A DNA stretch of 64,000 nt from a virus. Below, one piece after another: positions 26,517-36,200 of this stretch (position 1 is the first letter of the stretch; each line of letters opens with the position of its first letter). Where the stretch lies: positions 16,133 to 80,132 of the IMG/VR virus record IMGVR_UViG_3300032116_000108. One strand, written 5' to 3'. Position numbers and translations under genes: made by a program. The notes under the pieces were generated by a model that was not told the DNA's origin, searched no databases, and was given only the letters and a program-made list of their open reading frames with translations.

Positions 26517-29500
26517 TTAAAATTTATCTATACATATAGACGCAAGAGAAAATAAGTAGGTTGCATATTCAGGTGTTATTTCCGCCGATACAATTTTTTG
26601 TCTATAAAAATCAAATATATCTTGTCCTGTTCTTGTCCCTGTAAATAAAAACTTTGTGTCATATGCAAATAAAAGTGCGGAGATTGCGGTAGAATACGCA
26701 TCTTTATCACTTAAAGATGGGTTAGTTGTTTTTGCTGAATTTTTAATTGCTTCTATTATTGGCGCTGTGGATCCTAAAATACCATTTATTGTTTCTAACC
26801 CTCCATCTACATCATCAAAACTAAATAAGGGAACCGCTCCTTCAGGAAAACTAACACAAGTTAATTTAGATAATGCCGGGTTAGTTACATATAAATTGTT
26901 TGCAGATAAAAGAAATAAATTATTATTAATACATGAGACAATACCGTCATTTGTTAGTGTTGTTGCTTCAGCAGCACTTATTGGTTTATTATCAAATAAG
27001 TTTGTCGGCCTAGACATTAATAATAATAAAATTAATGCGTCAACATATTTTTCAGGTTGTTTATTTTTAATTTTCAACACTAATTCACCTATCGATATTG
27101 TGGTTATTGTATTATTAACATATGGTAATGTTTTATAATCATTAATTACTAATTTATCACACTCCTCCTCTGGTGAGGTTTTTGGTTCGTTACTTTGTTT
27201 TGATGGGTCTAAAATTGTTTCAACATCTTCTTGATATCTATTTTCATTATTTTCTTTTAAAATTTCTTTTTTGTATTTTTCTAAGTAATTTTTCTTAATA
27301 AATGTTGATATACTATCAACATCGGGTAGCGCATATTTAGGTATTCTAACACCATTAAATTTTGTTTCAAATGATGATTCATTAATTGTGTGTGTTACTT
27401 CTAAAATTTGATATGGTCCATAAAATAATGGAATATGTCTTAAATTAAAATACATTAATGGTTGTATCATCGCATTACCCATACTAGTAACATCTATATT
27501 ATAACTTAATGATTTATAATAAGAGTACATTGATTGTGTCTCTTGAGCGACTTTGTCTCCTGAAGATCCGCCAGCAAGTCTTTCATTAACCTTGAATGTG
27601 ACTGCGGTTTGTTTACCTCCACCCATACCAACTGAAAACTTTTTAAACATGTTTTGATTTCTTATACCAAAATCAACATTAAAAGCAACAACTTTATTTG
27701 TTTTATAAAAATTAGTTTCGGGTGTTTGTGGTATACTTATTGGGCAATCTGCTGGATTTCTTATATCGAATGAATCATCACCATAAACAACATTTCTGTT
27801 ATCATTCAATTGTGGATGTTCTGATGTTTTTCCAACATATAAAAATATAAATTTTTGTCTTGAATCTAAGTAATTAACGTTTCTAAAAGTTCCAAAAAGA
27901 CTATTTGGTATATCAATGTCTGTTGGTTTATTATAGTTTTCAGCATCTAAAACTCCATTAAAATTTATAAATGATGGTGTTGCGTAAAATAATGTAGTTC
28001 TATCTTCATCTAGTATGTGACCTATTACATCTGAAATGGTCATATTTTTTTCCATTTTCAAATATTTTGTAACATCTTCAAGAAAAAATTGTAATTGATC
28101 ACCAATATCTGCGTTAGCGGTGTTCATAAAAAGAAAATCTTCAAATAATGGTCTTGTTAATAAATCACTTCCAGCAGTCCATCTATTATTGAAAGTTTGT
28201 AGTTGTATGTATGTTGATAGTTTATTAATGTCTCCATTTACGTTTCCTTGATTACTATTTGTTTGTAAACTAACTCCTGGTATTTTATCTCTCATATATT
28301 GAAACACTTGGTTTGTGAGATTTTTTTGTGTGTCTAAATTTTCTTGTAACAGGTTATCTATGTATGAAATGAAGTTTGTTTTGTTATAGCTATTACCATT
28401 AGAAATTGCATAAAACTTTTGTAATGAATATCTTTTTATTAATTCCTCACATGTTTCTACATTTTCTTTTGTAAAATCAATATTCATATCTATAAAAAAG
28501 TCTGTAATTGTACTGCCAGTATTATTATATGAGATATAATCAGCATTACCAAAACCATTATAATTATGTAATTGTAAAGACTTCCAAGCATCTACATTTT
28601 TTTGACTCAAAGTTCTACTTGTTAAAAGAGCATTTGGTCCTGTTAAAATACCATCACCAGGTAACGTACCTGGTACATATGGGTCAAATGTTATAGGTGA
28701 TAAATTTTTTAATTCAGGTATAGTTGTTAAACTTGTAAATAATTTTCTGTTAAAATTTAATGGATTACCATTTTTAAAAATAATAGGATTTTCTATCAAA
28801 AATTCCCTGAAAGTATTCGCATTATTTTTTTTCTGTGTGGTTGCTAAACTTAGTCCATCATTATTTTCTTGTATTTTTGTTAGTGGTGATGATGCATCAT
28901 TTACTGAAAAAATAGATAACATTTGATCAAATAATTTTCTATTTTTTAATGAAGTTATACCACCTGAAGAAAAATAAGATGGGTCTTGTACATCATCTTC
29001 TAAAATTAAAACGTCTTTTGGTTCTGGATTTCTTTTACAAAAACCTAAAAATAATTCTTCAAATTTATCCAATATTTCTTTTCTAAATGATTTAAAATAA
29101 TAAAATAAACCATTACCTTCAAAAAGATCTTGGTATGGACTAAGATAAATATTATTTTCTAATATGTTTGATGTTTTTGAAAAATATCCATAGTTTGGTT
29201 GTCCCCATAATGTTCTAACAGAACCATTAAACAATTCCTTACTACTTAAAATTTCATAAGTTAATTTATCATTTTTAAAAAATTCAAATTTTGCTTGGTT
29301 TAATGGTATACCTCCGTTTGACGGTATTAAAATGTGAATCTTATTTTGCGCATCTATATTGTATTTCTTATCAAATGTAAGATATGAAAAATATGGATTT
29401 AAAATAATACTTCTTTTTAAGTTATTAGGGTCTCCACCAAAAGGCATAAAGTATGATGCATCTTTATTTACTCCAATATTTAAAGTACCAGCAGTGTACG

Positions 29501-32500
29501 CATTTGTGAATTCACTTTCAGTATAACCTGTAAATAAATCTTTACCAGTAAAATAGTAATGTACATCTGAAATAAGTTTTGGATAAAATCCTGTATTAAT
29601 AATATCAACATATTTAGTATTATCATTTGCGTCTATTTTTTTATACTGACAAATAAAATCTTGTGACCCTCCTGTATAATTTTTTATTTTATATATTTTT
29701 TCTAAATTTTGTGATAATGGATCATAATTTTTTGTAAAATCAAAATCATTAATGACACCATCTAAAATATCTTCTCCTGTCTCTATATATTTTTTATATC
29801 TATGATAAAATGATCCAATTTTTAAAATTTGTGAGTATTCATATTCATCTAATTTAGATATAATGTTATCGGAAAATATAACATCAGTATAGTTAAAATC
29901 TTTGTCGTAAGTATAATAATATGATAAAGGACTACCATATGAGTTTAAGTACATATATCCTAACGCAACATAAGCGGTTGTAGTGTTTCCTGATTTTTCT
30001 AATTCGACTCCTTTCTGTAACGCATTTACAAAATATGGTGTATTAATATTACTATTTATTTGTGTACTTGAAACATTTCCTGAATAGTTTGGTATGTCTC
30101 TATAGGTTTTTTCTGTAAAATTTAAGTTTTCTACTCCTTTTGAAAGATAATCTTTAAGTTCTATTAAATTATTTATTGGGTTATTTGTTGTTGGGTTTAC
30201 TAAGATATCTTTTTTACTGTTATTTACTATATAATCCATTCTATCATATGGTAAAATATTTGTATAATAATCATTTTTTTTAAGTCTTGCTAAAACTTTA
30301 ATATCATCTAAAAATGTTAATGACTTTTCATTAATAGTTGATTTAGATAAAAAATCGTCTTGCGCGTAATCAAGTTGTTTTGTTTCTTCAACATACTGTT
30401 TAAATTTCGGCGCTAAAGGATCATTATTTTCTAAAGCCAAGGTATACCCATCAATACTTTTTTTACTATATAATCCAAAACTATTTTCTGTTAAATTTTG
30501 TAAATAAGGTGTATTAAAAATACCTCTTTCTAAATTTAACCAATGATCTGCGGTTCCATTATTTGCTAATGTTTTTAAATAATTAAAAGCGTTTTCATAG
30601 TTAAAATTTGTATTTTTTAATTTCTCTTGTACTGTAAAGTTTTCAGTTATTGCATTAATTATATTTTGTCCCTCTAAATGTGAAACAAAGGTATCCGCCT
30701 GTAGACTCTGTGGGTTAAATTGTTTTGCCAATATATTACTATAATTTGATAAAACGTATAACCTTTCATATAACTCATACATTACACTTAATTCGGTAGT
30801 ACTATTATATGGTTTGTTATTAAACGGAAATTCAAGAGCGTTTACTGTTGTAAAATTTTGTAAATTTTGTAAATTTTGATATACGTTTTGTTGCGACGAA
30901 CTTGCTCTTCTTACTGTAGCATCTAAAAAGTTTTCAGTAAAATGTACTTCAGGCCATGTTGCATAATCAAATGCAAATGTTTTAGAAGCATATTTAGGAT
31001 CCCCCAAATATCTAACAACAAAACTTTCCCTTCCATCTTGTAGTTTTTCTTGAACATAATATGTTGGCCAAGGATATACAACATTTTGTTCGTTTAATTT
31101 TCCTGTTGAGTAGTTTACAACATTTTTAGAATCAATTCCTGAAGATTTTTCAGCAGGTATTACGCTTTTTATTCTTAAAGGATCGTTTCTTTTATCCCAA
31201 GCCAATCTATGGGTTCTATCCATTAATCTATAAAATGTATCACATCCGGCAATTATTATTGCCATAATATTTCTAATGGTTGGTTTAAAACCTAATGTTC
31301 CGTCTACCTTTGTTACCCTATCTGATAATTCATTAGAAAATTTTGTTTCAATTTCTTGTTCTTTTGCGGTTAACTGTTGTTGGTAATTATTAATTCTATC
31401 TAAAAATCCACCAGGAAAAAGTGTTTGACTATTTGGGTCAGTGATTCCAAATTTCATATAGGTCGGTTCAGTACTTATTGGTTGGTTTGTTGTTGGGTCT
31501 AGTCTTGTTTCTGCGTTTTGTAAAACCAAAAATAATTGTACTTTAAAATCCGTTAGTTCCGCTTGGTCGGGTGTTCTACCATATCTAATTGTATATGTGT
31601 TAATAAAGTCTTTATCACTTAATTTATCTGGTGTTATTTTTACAAATAACTCGTCTTCAGAAAAAGACACAGGTATTTCAGATGGAAAACTCTTACCACC
31701 TATTGTGTAGAAACCACCAATACCGAAAGTTTTATTTTTTTGTAGTATTTCGACACTATTTTTTATTTCATTTTTTATAGCAGTTTCAATCTCATTTCTT
31801 TTTTCTAAAGGAATGGTTTGTTTAAAATCATAGTAAATTTGAGGTCCCTTACCATCATCATAAGATATATAATTAGTAGTGTCTAAATACCTACTTAATA
31901 AAACTGTATAATTTCTATCTTTAATTTCATTTAATTCTTCCCTAAAAGATTTAATATCATTTAGCGCAATAAAGTCTTTTTTTTCAATACTTTGTTTTAT
32001 TGAAGTTACAAAATCGTCAGTATTTTTTATAAATTGGTCTATTGTTAATCTTGGAAATCCTGGTGAAATTAACTTTTTATTTTCATATTCTTGATATACT
32101 TGATTTAAAATTTGTCTACCTAAATAATCTACGTCTAAATTTTTTATAGAAGTATTAGAACCTCCAGGTGCATTGTTAGATGTTCCTCCTTTTGCAACAA
32201 TTATTGGAAACATTTTAGGTGCTGTTTTAGCATATGTAAGAGATGTGTCTTGTAAAAGTGAAACTAAATTTGATGTTAGTTTTATGTCTATATCAAAACT
32301 AGCCGTATCATCATTAAATTTAGCCGTAAAATCTGTCATGAACAAAGTGTATCTAATTGCCTTACCATAAAACCCTTTTACTGTTAAATAAAATTGTGGA
32401 TAAGGTAAATTAAAAAATGTAGAATATATTGAATTTTCTCCTTGCTCAAATAAAGTCTTACCCCCAACATCTGTTAATGCTATTTTAACATCAGGTACAT

Positions 32501-32990
32501 AACCTCCAGGTCCCGCATTTGGTTTAACGGTAATGCTTATGGATTTAATACCTAACGCTTGCGTGTCTTCATAATTTCTAACATTTCTGAAAGCCCTAAT
32601 TGTACCATCTTTTGTTTCAAATCTTTCCCCTGTTTGATTTGCACCTAGACCTTGTCTTGACCCTTTTCCTGTGAATTGATCTGACCAACTTGTGTCAAAA
32701 ACTTTTTTCCCTTTTGGTTGTAGAAAATTTAATTTTTCAAACGAATCCGATTGTCCTTGTATTGTAGCAACTAAAGTATTTACAACAGGGCTATCAAAAC
32801 TTTCCCCAACCGCCAATTTTGTTCTTGGTATTACTCTAGCCTCTAAATTTGCATAAAAAACTAAGTCTTCGTGTCTAACTAACCTATCTTGAACTTGATT
32901 TCCTATTAATACTTTATTAGGGTCGATTAGTATTATATTATCATAATCGGTTTCTATATAAATTTTTTCTTGCTGAAACTTATCTGCCAT
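26517..32990 (-). CDS. Giant baseplate hub-like protein
   Basis: 2157 aa from ATG 32990; a TTG at 33041 is rejected as it overlaps deep into the gp53-like gene. Residues ~125-260 ('ALGIKSISITVKPN', 'FYLTVKGFYGKAIRYTLFMT') and residues ~1810-1890 ('YNIDVTSMGNAMIQPLMYFN', then 'GPYQILEVTHTINESSFETK') carry the pattern of tail hub proteins (gp27/gpD-like), in which the second part ends the hub fold. About 1500 residues are inserted between them. A further ~250 C-terminal residues are unrecognised. T4 gp27 is 391 aa, so this is greatly enlarged. It follows the LysM/gp53-like gene, as expected for a baseplate set. The hub assignment is by pattern only. Confidence 0.55.
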   Translation of the reverse strand: MADKFQQEKIYIETDYDNIILIDPNKVLIGNQVQDRLVRHEDLVFYANLEARVIPRTKLAVGESFDSPVVNTLVATIQGQSDSFEKLNFLQPKGKKVFDTSWSDQFTGKGSRQGLGANQTGERFETKDGTIRAFRNVRNYEDTQALGIKSISITVKPNAGPGGYVPDVKIALTDVGGKTLFEQGENSIYSTFFNLPYPQFYLTVKGFYGKAIRYTLFMTDFTAKFNDDTASFDIDIKLTSNLVSLLQDTSLTYAKTAPKMFPIIVAKGGTSNNAPGGSNTSIKNLDVDYLGRQILNQVYQEYENKKLISPGFPRLTIDQFIKNTDDFVTSIKQSIEKKDFIALNDIKSFREELNEIKDRNYTVLLSRYLDTTNYISYDDGKGPQIYYDFKQTIPLEKRNEIETAIKNEIKNSVEILQKNKTFGIGGFYTIGGKSFPSEIPVSFSEDELFVKITPDKLSDKDFINTYTIRYGRTPDQAELTDFKVQLFLVLQNAETRLDPTTNQPISTEPTYMKFGITDPNSQTLFPGGFLDRINNYQQQLTAKEQEIETKFSNELSDRVTKVDGTLGFKPTIRNIMAIIIAGCDTFYRLMDRTHRLAWDKRNDPLRIKSVIPAEKSSGIDSKNVVNYSTGKLNEQNVVYPWPTYYVQEKLQDGRESFVVRYLGDPKYASKTFAFDYATWPEVHFTENFLDATVRRASSSQQNVYQNLQNLQNFTTVNALEFPFNNKPYNSTTELSVMYELYERLYVLSNYSNILAKQFNPQSLQADTFVSHLEGQNIINAITENFTVQEKLKNTNFNYENAFNYLKTLANNGTADHWLNLERGIFNTPYLQNLTENSFGLYSKKSIDGYTLALENNDPLAPKFKQYVEETKQLDYAQDDFLSKSTINEKSLTFLDDIKVLARLKKNDYYTNILPYDRMDYIVNNSKKDILVNPTTNNPINNLIELKDYLSKGVENLNFTEKTYRDIPNYSGNVSSTQINSNINTPYFVNALQKGVELEKSGNTTTAYVALGYMYLNSYGSPLSYYYTYDKDFNYTDVIFSDNIISKLDEYEYSQILKIGSFYHRYKKYIETGEDILDGVINDFDFTKNYDPLSQNLEKIYKIKNYTGGSQDFICQYKKIDANDNTKYVDIINTGFYPKLISDVHYYFTGKDLFTGYTESEFTNAYTAGTLNIGVNKDASYFMPFGGDPNNLKRSIILNPYFSYLTFDKKYNIDAQNKIHILIPSNGGIPLNQAKFEFFKNDKLTYEILSSKELFNGSVRTLWGQPNYGYFSKTSNILENNIYLSPYQDLFEGNGLFYYFKSFRKEILDKFEELFLGFCKRNPEPKDVLILEDDVQDPSYFSSGGITSLKNRKLFDQMLSIFSVNDASSPLTKIQENNDGLSLATTQKKNNANTFREFLIENPIIFKNGNPLNFNRKLFTSLTTIPELKNLSPITFDPYVPGTLPGDGILTGPNALLTSRTLSQKNVDAWKSLQLHNYNGFGNADYISYNNTGSTITDFFIDMNIDFTKENVETCEELIKRYSLQKFYAISNGNSYNKTNFISYIDNLLQENLDTQKNLTNQVFQYMRDKIPGVSLQTNSNQGNVNGDINKLSTYIQLQTFNNRWTAGSDLLTRPLFEDFLFMNTANADIGDQLQFFLEDVTKYLKMEKNMTISDVIGHILDEDRTTLFYATPSFINFNGVLDAENYNKPTDIDIPNSLFGTFRNVNYLDSRQKFIFLYVGKTSEHPQLNDNRNVVYGDDSFDIRNPADCPISIPQTPETNFYKTNKVVAFNVDFGIRNQNMFKKFSVGMGGGKQTAVTFKVNERLAGGSSGDKVAQETQSMYSYYKSLSYNIDVTSMGNAMIQPLMYFNLRHIPLFYGPYQILEVTHTINESSFETKFNGVRIPKYALPDVDSISTFIKKNYLEKYKKEILKENNENRYQEDVETILDPSKQSNEPKTSPEEECDKLVINDYKTLPYVNNTITTISIGELVLKIKNKQPEKYVDALILLLLMSRPTNLFDNKPISAAEATTLTNDGIVSCINNNLFLLSANNLYVTNPALSKLTCVSFPEGAVPLFSFDDVDGGLETINGILGSTAPIIEAIKNSAKTTNPSLSDKDAYSTAISALLFAYDTKFLFTGTRTGQDIFDFYRQKIVSAEITPEYATYLFSLASICIDKF

Positions 32991-33297
32991 AATAAAATAT
33001 ATATGTGTCCACAGCGTTTTTGTAGTCTTGTAGTGCAGCAATCAAAGGAAAAGGTACAATAATTGCCGATCCGTCAGGAATGTTTTCCTCTAAACCACCA
33101 AAAGACGGATTTGCCTGTAAAATTAACCAACCGAAATATGGTGTACCATATTTTTCAAAACTAAGCTTATCGAGTCTAGATTGATTTTTTCTATATATAA
33201 ATTTTTGGTCTGATGGTCTAGGTGGTAAAGTAACAAACGGAACAACCGTCTGTCTTCCATCTATTAAAAAACTTCTATATCTATCATAATACTCCAT
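32980..33297 (-). CDS. LysM-type baseplate protein, gp53-like
   Basis: 105 aa. 'RLDKLSFEKYGTPYFGWLIL' followed by 'ANPSFGGLEENIPDGSAIIV' is the LysM-like fold seen in T4 gp53 and P2 gpX-type proteins: D-L-s..yYGtp..w..i...N, then P.G..I.vP. These sit in the baseplate and hold wedges around the hub. It overlaps the hub-like start by 11 nt and begins 2 nt after the 1910-aa stop, so the three are co-translated. T4 gp53 is larger (196 aa); this keeps only the LysM core. Confidence 0.75.
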   Translation of the reverse strand: MEYYDRYRSFLIDGRQTVVPFVTLPPRPSDQKFIYRKNQSRLDKLSFEKYGTPYFGWLILQANPSFGGLEENIPDGSAIIVPFPLIAALQDYKNAVDTYIFYYGR

Positions 33298-33298
33298 A

Positions 33299-36200
33299 TT
33301 ATTTCATTTGTCTTTTTAAGTTAAAATAATCCCAAGTTGATTCAACATTTGACCAAATAGCTCTTAAATTTTCATCATTTGGTGGTACAATTGGAACTTG
33401 TGATTCGTAAGTAAATTTTCTAAGCTTATCTCTATTATACGGTTTATAATTAAGTGCATTTTCTTCTCCAAAAAATCTTTTATACACCTCATCATTTGTG
33501 TATTTATCTTTGTAAGAAACCACTAATTTGTCAAAACTATTCTTTAATTTAGTGTATAATGTATTAACTGGATTATTCGGATTGTAAACATTTGGTATAT
33601 ATAGATTTCCTTGAGGTCTAAATATAACTTTGAACCCTAAATTTTTAAATATGAAGTTTTTCCAATTTTCTTTTTGTACTGAACCATCAATAACTGAAAT
33701 TATTTGATCAACAAAAAAATCGTAGTTACCTACTAATAAATCTCCCATAGTCATTGCAAATCTTCTATCAAAAACCGAAACATCAGGAGCATCTTCATTA
33801 TCTTCAATTTTGTTAACTAAATATAAATTGAATAAATAATCGCTATTATAAACATTTTTATCACCATTAGGGATTAATTGATAATTTTTTAGTATTTGAT
33901 TAAAATCATTTAAGTCTGTTCTAATTTTTAAAAAATCGTTTTTCAACTCGTCGTAAGTGTTTGTTGCACCAACACTTGATGCTTCAACTTCTGATGTTCC
34001 TGATATATTATAAATGTTAACACCACCTCTTTTATTTTCTCTACCGTCTATTTTGTTTGAAACAAAATTAATTTTATCGGTTATTTTAATAAATTCTAAT
34101 TGATTTTTTACTATGTCATTTGCAAATTTATCTAATTGTTGCTGATAAAGATTTTTTTGTTCGTCAAGTATTTCTTTAATTTTTCTTTTAATTTTCCTTA
34201 TATCTTGATTTTTAAAATCTTTTTGGAACTCTAAACCCCCTAATATTGGTATTGTTTCATCATCAACATCTTGGTTTGTTTTTTGAAAAAGGTCGTCTAT
34301 TTTTTCTTGGTAATTAACTGGTTTTCCAATAATGTTAACCTTATTAGATGTATTACCACTTAAATAGTCAAATAAACCTTCAGAATATTTTCTATCTTTT
34401 GTTAAAATAATTAATCCTCCCCACCCTTTAACTATTATTGTATTTTGTATTGCCTGATTGAACCCATTAACCATGTCCGCAGTTTTATCAATCAATTGAT
34501 TCATAACTTCTTTATAATTAATTCTACCTGAAATTAAATTTGTATTTATGTCCGCAAAACTTGATTCAATTGTTCCGATAGTATCTCCAGCATCGTTTTG
34601 TCTTGGCCTATTAGGGTCTATGTCTCCTACCTCATCTTGTATACTTTTTAAAATTTCGTCATCTATTTCTTGTAAAAAGTTTTCAGTTTCATCCGCTCTA
34701 TCATCATAAATTTCTGTATTAGCATAAAAGTTAAATGATAAACCATTTTGTAATTTAGCGATTGGTTCTGCTATTCCATGTCCACCAATAAAGTCAAAAC
34801 TTAGTGTGACATTAGCCATCATTGGCTGAACTCCAATCCCTTCAGGATTCAAATCATATTTTAAATCATCGTATTTTAATGAAATACTTCTAGGTACTAT
34901 TTTAGTATGATAAAAATCTCCAATCCTTAAAACTAGAATTGGTGGGGAACCAAAAGCACTATTAAATGCGTCGTTATATTGTAAGGTAAACCCTCCTTGT
35001 CCGTTATCAACGGCGGTTGGTATTGTGTCTCCTGGTCTTACACACTGTTGTAAAAATGTAAGTCTAGCATTTAAACCTTCAGGTGTTGTTGAATGGAATA
35101 CTGGATGAAAATTTTTAAATTTACTTTTTATACCATCATAAACCATTGGTTGTTGTTCTTGAATCATATCAAAATAGTTGCATTCAGTTAACAACTTTCT
35201 TAGTAGTCTTTTAGTTAAACCAGCCCTTAGTTTATTTGTTTTATCTTTAATTTGAGTAGTAACTACTTGTTGTTTTTTTATTTGTTCAGAAGGTGGTGTT
35301 GTGTTTTGGTCATCTTGACCTGCTTGTTCGTTTACTCCTGTACTTTCCGCAACATTATCAGTAGTTGCTTGGTCTTTTTTATTTTCTTCATTAGGTGTAT
35401 CAATGTTCAAACCTGTTATTTTAACTCTTCTACATAACATAGCCTGTACAGAATATTTACCGTCATAAAAACCATCAACATTAAAATCTTTTTGACAATC
35501 AATATCTTTATATGTCGGTTCATCTATTGTTGCTACGTCTCCTTTAGCTTCTGATTTATAAGTTAAATTACCGTTATCTAAATAAGTTTTAATTTTATCT
35601 CCACCAGATTCAAAATTTTTAATAAAATTTTCAACAGTTTTTAGTCTTCTTTCTGAAAGTGATTGATTATCATTTCCGCTTGAATTTGCAGATGCCTCAA
35701 TTTTAAAAAAAACTTTTTTACCTTGTTTCAAAGTAGATAATACTGCCGGTAAAAATTCTTTTTCTAAAGTTGTAAATTCTTTTTCACCAAAATCAAATAC
35801 CCCTGATAATGAATCAACTCTAGCATCAACATATTCTGTATATGAAAAAGATTCGGTATTATTGGGTAACGTGTCTATAAAATTATAATTACTAGATCCA
35901 GAACCCTTTCTACTATCATATTTAATTATTTTATCAGGAGCTTGTGATATTAATGGGGGGTCAACCGATGGGTCTCCTAAATATAAATCTTTAGTGTCTT
36001 TACTATAAAGATTATCATAATAGGTTTTATAACTGTCTTCTGCTTTAAAATTGTCTTTTTTAGGTTGTGATTGTTCAAAAAGTAATATTATTTCTTTAAA
36101 TTCTTCTTTTTGTAAAATATCTTCTTGCCCTTGGTTTTCATTATTATTTACTTGTCCTGTTTTATCTATTTCCGTTGTTTTTGTTACTATAGGTTTTTGT

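Noticed and set aside
32991-33041. TTG-initiated extension of the hub-like gene
   Set aside because: Overlaps the gp53-like gene deeply; the ATG at 32990 starts a normal polar N-terminus.
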